DNA of 59,694 bases from CAYSCZ01 sp964429655 (GCA_964429655.1 CAYSCZ010000013.1:1-59694); one strand, 5' to 3'; shown: positions 42,681 to 54,200, counted from the stretch's first letter. Numbers and translations are program-made. The notes: generated by a model from the letters alone, not told the origin.

Positions 42681-42705
42681 TTAACCGTTAACAATTTATA
42701 ACAAT

Positions 42706-45678
42706 ATGAAGAAGTTTTTACTATTAAGTTTGATGGTAGTTCTTTCGGCTGGGCTTGTATTAGCCCAGGAAAGAACGGTTTCCGGAAGAGTTACTGATGA
42801 GGAAACAGGTGAACCCATTCCGGGTGCGAACATTATCGTGAAGGGTACTACAAGTGGTACCATCACCGATTTCGAGGGTAATTACTCTTTGAGTGTACCT
42901 GACGGCGCTACGTTGGTTTATTCCTTCGTGGGCTATGCACAACAAGAAGTTGCTGTAGGCTCAAGAAGCGTAATTGACGTGTCTTTGGCTTTAGATGTAC
43001 AGGCGCTATCCGAAGTAGTAGTGGTAGGGTATGGCACCCAGGAGAAAAAGGAAATTACCAGTGCCGTTACCAGTGTTTCTTCCAAGGAATTTAACGCAGG
43101 TAACATTCAAAACCCTCAACAATTGCTTCAGGGTAAAGTCTCCGGTCTTGTAATAGCACGACCCGGTAGTGACCCAAATGGCGGATTTAATATTCGTTTA
43201 AGAGGTATTTCCAGCCTTGGTGCAAGTCAGGAGCCACTTTTTGTTGTAGATGGTGTAATTATGAGTTCCAGCACTTTCTCCACCATCGTTGATCCAAATG
43301 ATATTGAAACTATAGATGTATTAAAAGATGCTTCAGCAGCGGCTATTTATGGTGTTCGGGGAAATGCCGGTGTGCTACTTGTAACCACCAAAACAGGTAG
43401 TCCAGGCAAGCCTGAGGTAAATTATAATATGTACGCTGCCATTGAAGAAGTGGCTGAAACATGGAATCCACTTTCAGCTGATGAATTTAGAAGCGTAAGT
43501 CAGGAAGTATTAGGTGAGGTTACAGATTTCGGAGGTGACACCGATTGGTTTGATGCGATTACAAGGACCAGTGTATCCCATGTACATAATTTATCTTTTT
43601 CCGGTGGGTCTGATCAAACCTCATATAGAATGTCTTTTACTGCAAGGGATGTGGAAGGTATTCAGGAAAGGACAGGTTTCACAAGATACCTGGGCCGACT
43701 AAATTTAAAACATTCCGTACTTGATAATATCTTAACCTTTACCTCACAAATTGCATTTGTATCCCAGAATTCCAGCCTGGGTTTTGATGAAGCATACAGA
43801 TATTCAGTAATTTATAACCCAACCGCTCCTGTAAGAGATCCTGACAACCCGGATCAATTTTTTGAAGTGGGTGGATTTGACCGATTCAATCCTGCAGGCA
43901 TCGTATTCCAAAATGACAACCTAAGACGACAACAAGGCATACTAGCATCATTAAAAGGAGAAATTGATCTTGGGTTTTTAGTGGAAGGCTTAAGGGCATC
44001 CGGAAGTTATGCTCAAATTAGATCAAGTCAGATAGCCACAGAGTTTTATGATAAAAACAGTTTATATGTTAGAACCAGTTTTTTTGGTAATACAAACCAG
44101 AATGGTTTTGTCCAAAAAAATACTACGGAAAGCTTCTCAGAACTGATAGAGTCTACAGTAAACTACGACAAAACATTTGGAGACTTTGATGTTGCTTTAT
44201 TGGGTGGTTACTCATATCAGGCATTTGATAATCAAGGTTTTGCTTTAGCTGGTGGTGATTTCACTACGGATGCAGTGAGAGGTAATAACCCGTCATTTGC
44301 CAATGATTTTGCCAATGGCCTTGGTGCAGTAGGTGGATTTAGAGAAAGGAGCTTATTAATAGCAGGTTTCGGTAGACTTAACGTAACCTACCAGGGAACC
44401 TACTTTTTAAGCGCCAGTCTGAGAAGAGAAGGATCCACCGTTTTTGGAGAGGATAACAAATGGGGTAACTTCCCAGGAATCAGCGCTGGTGTGGAATTAA
44501 CGAATATTGTGGACATACCAAATGTTAACACTTTAAAGTTAAGAGGTAGTTACGGTATCACTGGTGGTGTGCCACAAGGAACGAATCTAACAGCCTTGAC
44601 CTTAGCGCCAAGTGGGTCCGTTCTTGTTAATGGTACTTTCGTACCTGCTTTTGGTCCTGTACAAAATGCCAACCCTGACCTGCAATTTGAAGAAAAGAAA
44701 GAATTTGATGTGGGATTGGATTTCGCATTGTTCGACAGCAAACTACAAGGTACCTTTGATTACTACACCAGAGTCACAGAAGACTTGCTTATACCTGCTG
44801 CTGTTCCTGTTCCACCAAACCTGGCTAACACTACATTACTAAATGCCGGTGAATTTGAAAATGATGGATTTGAAATCACTTTAAGTTATAGACATCAAAT
44901 CACAGATGAACTGGAATGGGAAACATCCGGTAACTGGTCCACATTCAACACTGAATTAACAAAATTTACAGAGAATGAACAATTTAGGTCTAATGCGGGG
45001 GCACCTGGCCAGAATGCGATAAACATCAACAGGGTAGCGGTAGGTGAAGAACTTGGTCAAATTTTTGCACCGGTAGTTACCGGTATTGATGAAGCGGGTG
45101 ATTGGGTATATGCTGATCTGGATGGTGATGGAGTTATTGAACAAAATGGAGACGATAGAACTACTGTAGGAAATGGTCTTCCTAGTGGAACATGGGGATG
45201 GAATAACACCTTTAGGTACAAAGGTTTTGAACTAAACTTCTTCTGGAGAGGTACTTATGGCCATCAGTTGGCTAACATGACCAGAAACTTTTACCAGGCT
45301 GCATCCAACAACATTAACCAGTTCAATGTCTTGTCCAGTTATGATGAATTATCAGACCTGACAGCGGGACCTGCATGGGGATCAATATTTGTAGAAGACG
45401 CCGACTTCATTGCCTTGGATAATGCGACATTTTCGTACAAATTACCGCTGGGAGATAATCAGCCTTTCCAGGAAGTTAGATTCTTTGTAAGTGGTAACAA
45501 CCTGGTATTGTTTACTAATTATTCAGGAGTAGACCCTGAGGTAAGGTTTGCAGATACCGGTTCCGTTGATAATGGTGGTCGAGCAGGTAGCCCGGATCCA
45601 CTATCCCCGGGTATCGACAGAAGAAATACCTGGTTTAGATCAAGAACTTATACCATAGGCGCAAATATTAAAATATAA
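42706..45678 (+). CDS. SusC/RagA-family TonB-dependent outer-membrane transporter
   Basis: A 990-residue receptor has signal peptide MKKFLLLSLMVVLSAGLVLA, a CarboxypepD-regulatory-like domain (~22-100, RTVSGRVTDEETGEPIPGA), the EVVVVGYGTQ segment that precedes the plug, a plug domain (~115-230, with PLFVVDGV and DIETIDVLKDASAAAIYG) and a 22-strand barrel to the C-terminus. It imports an oligomeric substrate handed over by the SusD lipoprotein and powered by TonB. susD starts 90 bases downstream. The upstream LacI-type regulator and palindrome suggest repression in the absence of substrate. Substrate identity is not evident from sequence. Confidence 0.95.
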   Translation: MKKFLLLSLMVVLSAGLVLAQERTVSGRVTDEETGEPIPGANIIVKGTTSGTITDFEGNYSLSVPDGATLVYSFVGYAQQEVAVGSRSVIDVSLALDVQALSEVVVVGYGTQEKKEITSAVTSVSSKEFNAGNIQNPQQLLQGKVSGLVIARPGSDPNGGFNIRLRGISSLGASQEPLFVVDGVIMSSSTFSTIVDPNDIETIDVLKDASAAAIYGVRGNAGVLLVTTKTGSPGKPEVNYNMYAAIEEVAETWNPLSADEFRSVSQEVLGEVTDFGGDTDWFDAITRTSVSHVHNLSFSGGSDQTSYRMSFTARDVEGIQERTGFTRYLGRLNLKHSVLDNILTFTSQIAFVSQNSSLGFDEAYRYSVIYNPTAPVRDPDNPDQFFEVGGFDRFNPAGIVFQNDNLRRQQGILASLKGEIDLGFLVEGLRASGSYAQIRSSQIATEFYDKNSLYVRTSFFGNTNQNGFVQKNTTESFSELIESTVNYDKTFGDFDVALLGGYSYQAFDNQGFALAGGDFTTDAVRGNNPSFANDFANGLGAVGGFRERSLLIAGFGRLNVTYQGTYFLSASLRREGSTVFGEDNKWGNFPGISAGVELTNIVDIPNVNTLKLRGSYGITGGVPQGTNLTALTLAPSGSVLVNGTFVPAFGPVQNANPDLQFEEKKEFDVGLDFALFDSKLQGTFDYYTRVTEDLLIPAAVPVPPNLANTTLLNAGEFENDGFEITLSYRHQITDELEWETSGNWSTFNTELTKFTENEQFRSNAGAPGQNAININRVAVGEELGQIFAPVVTGIDEAGDWVYADLDGDGVIEQNGDDRTTVGNGLPSGTWGWNNTFRYKGFELNFFWRGTYGHQLANMTRNFYQAASNNINQFNVLSSYDELSDLTAGPAWGSIFVEDADFIALDNATFSYKLPLGDNQPFQEVRFFVSGNNLVLFTNYSGVDPEVRFADTGSVDNGGRAGSPDPLSPGIDRRNTWFRSRTYTIGANIKI

Positions 45679-45768
45679 AAAAACAGATGTCAGAAATTTA
45701 TTTTGACACACAATTAAAACAAACTTATTTATTATAAGCTTTGTTAAAAAAATATCAAAACAAGAATT

Positions 45769-47325
45769 ATGAGAAAGATATTTATTGCTAAAATCAAAAT
45801 AAGCCTTGTACTTGCTTTTGTCTTTATAGGCCAGGCTTGTACCAATCTTGATGAGAAGGCTTTTAGTGTCGTTACTGCAGATAACTTCTTTACTAACGAT
45901 GAAGAATTTATTTCAGCATTAGGTGCTGCGTATACTTCCATGTATTTTATGATGAACCATAATAACTGGTATTCATATCAGGAAGTATCAACAGATGAGA
46001 TGGCTATCCCTCAAAAAGGTGCTGACTGGTTCGATGGTGGTCAATGGATAAGAACCCACCGTCACGAGTGGTTACCTGATGAGCAAGGTATTAACGGCAT
46101 GTGGAATTCATTCTTTCAGGGAATCAACAATACCAATCGCTTAATAGATCAGTTTGAAGCTATTGAATCTGATGAATCTGCAGCATTTGTTTCAGAATTA
46201 AAAGGGTTAAGAGCCTTCTTTTACTACTTCTTATTAGACAATTTCGGTAATGTTCCAATTGTCGATAAATTTAGTGGAGAAACACCGGAGGAAACAGCAG
46301 CTTTATCAGAACCGTCTAACAATGCTGACTTTCAGGCAGGTAGAAACGAGGTTTTCAATTTTGTTGAAGCAGAATTAACCTCGGGTCTGGTTAACCTACC
46401 CACCAATGTTGACAACAGTACCTATGCCAGGATGACGCAATGGGCGGCTCGGTTTTTATTGGCTAAACTGTATTTAAATGCTGAGGTTTACACCGGTACC
46501 GCCAGGTGGCAGGACGTGATCACCCAATGTGATGCCATCATTAATAGCGGAAATTACAGTCTTGCCGGAAATTTCTTTGATAATTTCGTTACTGAGAATT
46601 CTGGTTCCCCAGAATTTATACTGGCCATTCCTTATGATGAGGTTTTTGCAACAGGATTCAACCTTCCACAAATGACGCTTCACTATCAAAGTCAGTTTAC
46701 TTTTGATTTAGCACAACAACCATGGAATGGTTACACAGCGCTGGAAGACCTGTACAACTCTTATGATGATAGTGATGTAAGAAAGACAGGACTACTCGAA
46801 GGCCCTCAATTTAATTCTGGTGGGGAGCCTTTAATAGATGCTTCTTCTGAAGCAGCGGATCCAGATGGTCCAGAACTAAACTTCACTCCTGAAATCAATG
46901 AACTTGAGCCAGGGGCACTAAGGCAAGCAGGAACAAGGGTTCACAAATGGAGATATGAAACCGGTTCACAACCTGATCTTAATAATGATTTTGGAATCTT
47001 CCGCTATGCTGATGTGATCATGATGAAAGCTGAAGCACTTTTAAGACTTGGAAATACCGGAGAAGCCTTAACATTAGTTAATCAAATCAGGGAGCGGGCT
47101 GGTGTAGCACCTTACAATGAATTAACACTGGAAAACCTTGAGAAAGAAAGAAGAAGGGAGTTTTTCATGGAAGGATGGAGAAGACAAGATCAAATAAGAT
47201 TGGGCTCGTGGAATGATGCGTGGTGGGAAAAAACCAAGGACACTGAAGATTTCAGAATTGTATACCCGATTCCAAGAGATCAGTTAGATGCTAACCAAAA
47301 CCTGGTTCAGAACCCTGGATATTAA
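45769..47325 (+). CDS. SusD/RagB-family substrate-binding lipoprotein
   Basis: A 518-residue lipoprotein has signal peptide and lipobox ending FIGQAC (cysteine near residue 24), followed by the SusD-like helical repeat fold. Typical landmarks are DNFFTNDEEFISALGAAYTS, the TPR-like WAARFLLAKLYLNAEVY and the C-terminal ADVIMMKAEALLRLG with VNQIRERAG and ERRREFFMEGWRRQDQIR. It caps the SusC barrel at the cell surface and binds the substrate. An intrinsic terminator lies 25 bases downstream, before the first FG-GAP gene. Confidence 0.95.
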   Translation: MRKIFIAKIKISLVLAFVFIGQACTNLDEKAFSVVTADNFFTNDEEFISALGAAYTSMYFMMNHNNWYSYQEVSTDEMAIPQKGADWFDGGQWIRTHRHEWLPDEQGINGMWNSFFQGINNTNRLIDQFEAIESDESAAFVSELKGLRAFFYYFLLDNFGNVPIVDKFSGETPEETAALSEPSNNADFQAGRNEVFNFVEAELTSGLVNLPTNVDNSTYARMTQWAARFLLAKLYLNAEVYTGTARWQDVITQCDAIINSGNYSLAGNFFDNFVTENSGSPEFILAIPYDEVFATGFNLPQMTLHYQSQFTFDLAQQPWNGYTALEDLYNSYDDSDVRKTGLLEGPQFNSGGEPLIDASSEAADPDGPELNFTPEINELEPGALRQAGTRVHKWRYETGSQPDLNNDFGIFRYADVIMMKAEALLRLGNTGEALTLVNQIRERAGVAPYNELTLENLEKERRREFFMEGWRRQDQIRLGSWNDAWWEKTKDTEDFRIVYPIPRDQLDANQNLVQNPGY

Positions 47326-47347
47326 AAATTTAAATTAAATATTTTAG

Positions 47348-47379
47348 AAAGGAAGCAACTTACTGTTGCTTCCTTTTTT
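47348..47379 (+). terminator. Intrinsic terminator after susD
   Basis: GGAAGCAAC pairs perfectly with GTTGCTTCC around a TTACT loop, is extended by three A-T pairs, and is followed by TTTTTTATTTT. It is a strong terminator. The next gene begins only about 20 bases beyond it, so expression of the downstream genes must involve read-through or a promoter overlapping the hairpin. Confidence 0.85.
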
Positions 47380-47400
47380 ATTTTAATTACCCCTGTTCTT

Positions 47401-50400
47401 ATGAGGTTTAATTTTTTTTTACTCATAATATTTTGGGCCTTGTCATGCTCCAGGATTAAGGATAATGATAAATTATTTACACGCCTAAACAATAAAAAAA
47501 TTGGTATAGATTTTGAAAATAATGTAGCATATACCGAACGCTTCAATGTCTATACCTATAGAAATTTCTATAATGGAGGAGGTGTTGGTATTGGCGATAT
47601 CAATAACGATGGACTGGAGGATATTTATTTTTGCGGTAATCAGGTATCCAATAAACTTTATTTAAACCAAGGTAATTTCAAATTCAAAGATATTACAGAA
47701 AAAGCCGGTGTGGCAAGCCAGGGGGTATGGTCTACTGGTGTCAGCATGGTTGATATTAACGGTGATGGTTGGCTGGATATCTATGTATGTAAATCCGGAG
47801 ACCCAGAAGGAAAAAACAGGCATAATGAGCTATTCATCAATAATGGAAACCTGACCTTCACAGAAAAATCTAAAGCATATAACCTGGATGACCTGGGTTT
47901 ATCCACGCATGCAGCTTTTTTCGATTATGATAAAGATAGTGACCTGGATTGTTACTTATTGAATAACTCCTTCAAGACTATCGGTAAATTTGATATTGTC
48001 AAAGGCCAAAGAGAGATACCAGATTCTTTAGGAGGAAATAAACTGTATGAAAACACTGGAGATAAATTTATCAATGTTAGCCAGGAAGCTGGGATCTATA
48101 GTAGCAATATTGGTTTTGGTCTTGGAGTGGCCATTGGAGATGTCAATAAAGATAACTGGCTGGATATTTATGTCTCCAATGACTTTTTTGAAAAAGATTA
48201 TCTATACATTAATAATCAGGATGGGACATTCTCAGAATCCCTGGAGTCCTACATCCAGGAAATAAGTATGGGATCCATGGGCGCCGATATGGCCGATTTA
48301 AATAATGATGGCTATCCAGAAATATATGTTACCGATATGCTCCCGGAACGTGAGGATAGATTAAAAACAAAGACACAATATGAAAGCTGGGATAAATATC
48401 AGTTAAACATAAAAAATGGTTATTATCATCAGTTCACCAGGAATATGCTCCAATTAAATAATAAAGGTCAGTCATTTAGTGAAATCGGCCGATTAACGGA
48501 TACCTATGCCACCGATTGGAGTTGGGGCGCCTTAATTTTCGATTTCAATAATGACGGCTTGCAGGACATTTTCGTAGCCAATGGCATCTTCAAAGACCTT
48601 CTTGATCAGGACTACATCAATTATATGGCTGATCCTGAGACAGTAAGGGAGATCCTGAAAAGGGACAATGCAGTGCTTAAAAAAATGATTGATATGATGC
48701 CATCGGAAGCATTAAAAAACCATGCCTTTATTAATATGGGAAATGTAGCGTTCTCTAATCTTGCCGATAGCTTAGGATTAGGTGAACCAAGTTTCTCTAA
48801 TGGATCTGCTTATGGCGACCTCGATAACGATGGAGACCTGGATCTGGTGACCAATAATACGAACATGGCTCCTTTTATCTACCAAAACAATACAGAATCA
48901 CTTTTACCGGATCATCACTACTTAAGAGTAAAACTGACAGGCACAAAAAAAAATAAGCAGGCCCTGGGAAGTAAGTTGTGCTTATGGTACGATGGAAAAT
49001 TATTTTACCGTGAGACTAATACCATGAGAGGGTTTCAATCAACAGTAGGAGAAATTATTGTCTTTGGCCTGGGAAAATTAGACATTATAGACTCCCTAAT
49101 TGTTCACTGGCCAATAAACAGGAAAACTATTTTAAGAAATATTAAGGTTAATCAAACCATAACCATTGACCAAAAAGATGCTAAAATTCAAACCACCGAA
49201 ATAAATAATACAAATCCTGAACAACTGCTTGAACCATCACAAATCAACATAAATTTCATTCACACTGAAAACAATTTTGTGGATTTTGACAGGGAACGCC
49301 TCACCTATCACATGTTATCACGAGAAGGGCCATGTATATGTACAGGCGATGCCAATGGCGATAAATTAACTGACTTTTACATTGGTGGGGCAAAAGATCA
49401 CAGTGGGCAACTATTTCTCAGGGACAGCAACAGATTTAAAGTAAAATCTATCCCCATTTTTGACTCTGATAAATTATCTGAGGACACTGATTGTAAATTC
49501 TTAGATATCAATAATGACGGTTTTGATGAGCTATATGTAGCCAGTGGTGGCTCTGAATTTTCACCAGGCGCGCTAGGCCTTCAAGATAGACTATACATCA
49601 ACACTCGTAAGGAAAATATTTACAACCTAAGCGCTGAATTACCACTTAAAAATGAAAATAGTGCCACGGTTGAAGTAACGGATTATAATGGAGATGGATA
49701 TACCGATCTGTTTATCGGAATCCGTGCTGAATCCTTTAAATATGGATATCCTGTTAATGGTTATTTACTAAAAAACGTCAATGGGAATTTTGAGGATGTG
49801 ACTGACAGGGCGGCCCCTGAACTAAAAAATATAGGTATGATCACTGATGCTGTTTGGTCAGATTATGATCTTGATAATGATCCAGATCTTTTAGTTGTTG
49901 GTGATTGGATGCCGCTAACACTATTCAAAAATGAAAACAACAAGTTTTACAAAGCGGTTATTGATCCCAATACGAGTAAAGGCATTTGGAATACAATCGA
50001 AAAAGCTGACCTGGATGGTGACGGCGACGATGATTATGTAATCGGAAATATTGGATCCAATACCATGTTTAAAGCATCGACCAACCGTCCACTGAAAATG
50101 TATGTTAATGACTTTGACAGAAATGGGACTTCTGAGCAGATTATTACTTGGTACAATGGTGACAAGTCATATCCTATGGTCACTAGAAAGGACCTGATCA
50201 TGCAGCTCCCCGAATTAAAAAAAAAATATCTCAAGTTTAAGGATTACAAGGAGCAAACCATTCAGGATATTTTTAATGAGAATCAACTACAAAGCGCTAT
50301 TGTAAATGAAGTAAATAACAATCAGAATACCTTGCTGATCAATCATACGGATAGCTTTCAAATAAAGCCACTGCCTCGTAAAGCTCAGATTGCTCCTATC

Positions 50401-50679
50401 CATGCCATTGAGTTTGCAGATTTAAATAAAGATGGATTAATAGATATTGTTGCGGGTGGGAATTTCTATGCCGCAAAACCCGAAGTTGGAAAATATGACG
50501 CTTCCTATGGTTGGGTATTAATTAATCAGGGAAATAATGAATTTAAAGTGATTGAACATCGTGAATCTGGTCTGCACATCTCCGGAGAAGTAAGATCAAT
50601 CAAAAACATTCCATTGAGCACAAATAAATTGCTGGTTTTTGGAAGAAATAATGATTCTTTAGTTGTTTATCAATATTAA
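47401..50679 (+). CDS. FG-GAP/UnbV lipoprotein, first of three tandem paralogues
   Basis: A 1092-residue lipoprotein has lipobox ALSC (cysteine at residue 16). The first propeller (~55-490) carries about seven calcium-type repeats such as DINNDGLEDIY, DINGDGWLDIY and DLDNDGDLDLV. An ASPIC/UnbV domain lies near residues 510-600 (GFQSTVGEIIVFGLGKLDIIDSLIVHWP). A second propeller (~640-1080) has DINNDGFDELYVASGGSEF and VVGDWMPLTLFKN. No catalytic residues are recognised; large surface binding or scaffold roles are plausible. It is closest to the paralogue at 51240, sharing the segment LKKKYLKF and QTIQDIF. A terminator separates it from susD. Confidence 0.88.
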   Translation: MRFNFFLLIIFWALSCSRIKDNDKLFTRLNNKKIGIDFENNVAYTERFNVYTYRNFYNGGGVGIGDINNDGLEDIYFCGNQVSNKLYLNQGNFKFKDITEKAGVASQGVWSTGVSMVDINGDGWLDIYVCKSGDPEGKNRHNELFINNGNLTFTEKSKAYNLDDLGLSTHAAFFDYDKDSDLDCYLLNNSFKTIGKFDIVKGQREIPDSLGGNKLYENTGDKFINVSQEAGIYSSNIGFGLGVAIGDVNKDNWLDIYVSNDFFEKDYLYINNQDGTFSESLESYIQEISMGSMGADMADLNNDGYPEIYVTDMLPEREDRLKTKTQYESWDKYQLNIKNGYYHQFTRNMLQLNNKGQSFSEIGRLTDTYATDWSWGALIFDFNNDGLQDIFVANGIFKDLLDQDYINYMADPETVREILKRDNAVLKKMIDMMPSEALKNHAFINMGNVAFSNLADSLGLGEPSFSNGSAYGDLDNDGDLDLVTNNTNMAPFIYQNNTESLLPDHHYLRVKLTGTKKNKQALGSKLCLWYDGKLFYRETNTMRGFQSTVGEIIVFGLGKLDIIDSLIVHWPINRKTILRNIKVNQTITIDQKDAKIQTTEINNTNPEQLLEPSQININFIHTENNFVDFDRERLTYHMLSREGPCICTGDANGDKLTDFYIGGAKDHSGQLFLRDSNRFKVKSIPIFDSDKLSEDTDCKFLDINNDGFDELYVASGGSEFSPGALGLQDRLYINTRKENIYNLSAELPLKNENSATVEVTDYNGDGYTDLFIGIRAESFKYGYPVNGYLLKNVNGNFEDVTDRAAPELKNIGMITDAVWSDYDLDNDPDLLVVGDWMPLTLFKNENNKFYKAVIDPNTSKGIWNTIEKADLDGDGDDDYVIGNIGSNTMFKASTNRPLKMYVNDFDRNGTSEQIITWYNGDKSYPMVTRKDLIMQLPELKKKYLKFKDYKEQTIQDIFNENQLQSAIVNEVNNNQNTLLINHTDSFQIKPLPRKAQIAPIHAIEFADLNKDGLIDIVAGGNFYAAKPEVGKYDASYGWVLINQGNNEFKVIEHRESGLHISGEVRSIKNIPLSTNKLLVFGRNNDSLVVYQY

Positions 50680-50686
50680 TACCGAT

Positions 50687-51274
50687 ATGCAGGCTTTCTA
50701 TATAATCATCTTTATTGTCTTATTTTCTTTTGGTTGTACTTCGCAATCAGAGATAGAAAAAATGATTAACAAAGGACTGTCCAGTGGCGAAAGGTATGAT
50801 TCTTTGTTTCTGGGATTATCCCTGGGCATGCCTAAGCAAGCTTTCCTTGATCATTGTACCTATTTAAACAAGAAAAAGATGATCACCAACACAGGGAGAA
50901 ATTATTCTGTGCTATATTTAATAGATGAGCTTGATCATCAGGCAAGGATGAGTTTCTACCCTACATTCTGGGATAAAAAAATCGCTTATATGTCGGTATT
51001 ATTCGAATATACCGCCTGGGCACCCTGGAACAGGGAAATGTTTTCCGACTCCCTCAGTCTTGATATTATTGAATTATATAAAGACTGGTATGACATGAAG
51101 TTTATCACCATGGAAGAAGAAAATAAATCAAAATATATGAGTGTAAAAGGTAATAAACTCATCGAGGTTATGCCAAAAGACGACCGGGACGTTATCGTAC
51201 ACATCACAGACCTACAAGCCAAAAATGAAATTGAAGAAAATGGAAAAGAGAACGAAATACGGTATAAATTTTAG
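50687..51274 (+). CDS. Small hypothetical lipoprotein (195 aa)
   Basis: A 195-residue protein begins at ATG 50687 with signal MQAFYIIIFIVLFSFGC, the cysteine at residue 17 being the lipidation site. The mature part is a compact mixed alpha/beta domain with SGERYDSLFLGLSLGMPKQAFLD, a string reminiscent of SmpA/OmlA-type small lipoproteins. I do not recognise the family. It lies between two FG-GAP genes: eight bases after the first and overlapping the second. It is therefore cotranscribed and may assist their assembly or substrate handling (inference). Confidence 0.8.
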   Translation: MQAFYIIIFIVLFSFGCTSQSEIEKMINKGLSSGERYDSLFLGLSLGMPKQAFLDHCTYLNKKKMITNTGRNYSVLYLIDELDHQARMSFYPTFWDKKIAYMSVLFEYTAWAPWNREMFSDSLSLDIIELYKDWYDMKFITMEEENKSKYMSVKGNKLIEVMPKDDRDVIVHITDLQAKNEIEENGKENEIRYKF

Positions 51275-54200
51275 TTTAATTGGCATTACTTTAACCATTC
51301 TTTGTTCTTGTGATTACCAAAAAAAGCCTGAAAAGTTATTTTCATTGCTCGCAGCTAAAGAAACTGGTGTAGATTTTATAAATCAGTTGGAATATGATGA
51401 GGATTTTAACATTTATACCTATCGAAATTTTTACAATGGCGGCGGTGTAGCTTTAGGCGATATCGATAATGATGGATGGATGGACATGTACCTAACCGCT
51501 AACATGGGTCCTAATAAGCTTTACAGAAATACAGGCGATTTTCAATTCGAAGATATATCAGAGAAAGCTGGTGTCATAGGTGAAAAAGCATGGTCGACCG
51601 GGGTTACCATGGCTGACATTAATGGAGACGGATGGATGGACATCTATGTCTGTAATTCCGGTGATGTGGATGGGGATAATAAGCAAAACGAACTTTTCAT
51701 CAACCAGCAAAATGGTACATTCCGGGAAATGGCCGAGCAGTACGGCCTGGATGACCGGGGATTATCAACGCACGCAGCATTTTTTGATTATGACAAGGAT
51801 GGAGACCTTGATATGTATTTGCTAAACAACTCATATCAGGCAATAGGAAGCTTTAACCTCATGCGTAATGAAAGGCCTAACCGAGACTCCGTCGGCGGGG
51901 ATAAGCTATACAAAAACACGGGAAACTTTTTTGAGGATGTCAGTGAACAAGCAGGGATTTTTGGAAGCATCATCGGTTTTGGGCTAGGTGTAACCGTCGG
52001 AGATGTCAATAAAGATGGATGGGAAGACATATTTGTTTCCAATGATTTCTTTGAAAGGGACTACTTATACATCAATAACCAGAACGGCACCTTCAAAGAA
52101 GAACTGACCAATCAAATGAAAAGTGTAAGTGCTGCCTCCATGGGTGCGGACATGGCAGACCTCAACCATGATGGCTATCCGGAGATATTTGTAACTGACA
52201 TGCTTCCGGAAACTAATGAAAGAATGAAAACGGTAACCACCTTTGAAGATTGGGATAAATATCAATACAAACTTAAAAATGGTTACTATCATCAGTTTAT
52301 CCGAAATATGCTTCATCTCAACAACCGGAATAATACCTTCAGCGAGATCGCCAGATTGGCAGGTATGGAAGCTACTGACTGGAGCTGGGGTGCTTTGATT
52401 TTTGATTTTGAGAATGATGGCAACCGGGATATATTCATTGCTAACGGTATATACCAGGACCTTACCAACCAGGATTACCTGCAATATATTTCCAATGAGG
52501 AAACCATGCGCATGATCGTAACCGATGAAGGTGTGAACTACAAAAAGCTTATCGATCTTATACCAATCAATAAGATCCACAACTACGCCTTCATGTATGA
52601 TGGCAATTATCATTATTCAAATAAATCAGATAGCCTTGGTTTAGCTACCCCCAGCCACTCCAATGGTGCTGCTTACGGGGACCTGGACAATGATGGGGAC
52701 CTTGATTTAGTGGTGAACAATGTAAACATGCCATCTTTCATTTATCGAAATGAGTCTGAAAAATTAATCGCCAGTAACCACATAAAATTCCAATTAATAG
52801 GGTCCGGTAAAAACACGCAGGCCATTGGTACCCAAATCACAGCATATTATCAGAAGAAACAACAATACATTGAACAAATCAATAGCAGGGGCTTTCAATC
52901 ATCGGTGGATCCAAGACCTATACTTGGTTTGGGGAATATTGATAAAGTCGATTCGATCAAAGTGAGATGGCCAAACGGAAAATACACCGTCCTAAGAGAT
53001 ATAGCCGTTAATCAAACATTGACGCTTAGGCAGGGGGATGGGATTGATTTGAGTTATCCAAAAGATGGAAATGCAAATATGTATTTCAAAGATGTTACAG
53101 ACAGGCAAATTTTATCAGCCAATCATACTGAAAATAATTTTGTGGACTTTGACAGAGACCGTTTGATTTATCACATGCTTTCCACGGAAGGACCACCCAT
53201 GTGTAAAGGAGATATAAATGGAGATGGATTAACAGATTTGTTTATTGGTGGTGCCAAGGATTCCCCTGCTTCCATTCATCTCCAATCACCTAATGGAATA
53301 TTCAGAAAATCAATACCATTGGTATTTAAAGAAGACCAGCTCTCCGAGGATACGGATTGTGTGTTTTTTGACGTCGACAATGATGATGATCTTGACCTTT
53401 ATATTGCCAGTGGCGGCAGTGAGTTCCCTAATTCTTCCTCTGCATTAATTGACAGGCTATATCTTAATGATGGCAAAGGCAACTTTGAAAAATCTGAACA
53501 GGTTTTACCCACAACAAGATATGAAAGCACCTCAACAGTAGAACCTTTTGATTATGATAACGACGGTGACATGGATCTTTTTGTAGGTATTCGTCATAAA
53601 CCGTTTTCCTATGGTATCCCGGTTAGTGGTTATATACTTACAAACAATCAGGGTAAGCTTGAAAATAATACTGAAAAAACGGCGCCCGGACTAACCAACA
53701 TCGGTATGATCACAGACGCTAAATGTCTCGATTATGATAAGGACAATGATATGGACCTGATTCTGGTTGGTGAATGGATGCCCATTACCATCTTTGAGAA
53801 CCAAAATAATCGTTTTGTAAATGTGACCAGGCAGTCGGGGTTACAAGATAAAATTGGTTGGTGGAACAAATTAGCCATCGCTGACCTGAACAATGACGGC
53901 TTAATGGACTTAGTCATTGGAAATCATGGTACCAATTCACGCTTTAAAGCCTCAGAAGAAAAGCCGGTAAGCATGTTTTTCCATGATTTCGACCAAAACG
54001 GTACAGCCGAACAAATCATAACTGCTTATAATGGGGATGAGTCCTATCCCCTGGCACTTAAGCATGATTTAATCAAACAGATGCCGGGACTTAAAAAGAA
54101 ATACCTAAAATATGAAAGCTTTAAAGATCAAACAGTATTCGATATATTTCCTGCAGATCAAATAGAACGGGCAGTAAAGAATAAGGCTACACATCTTCAA

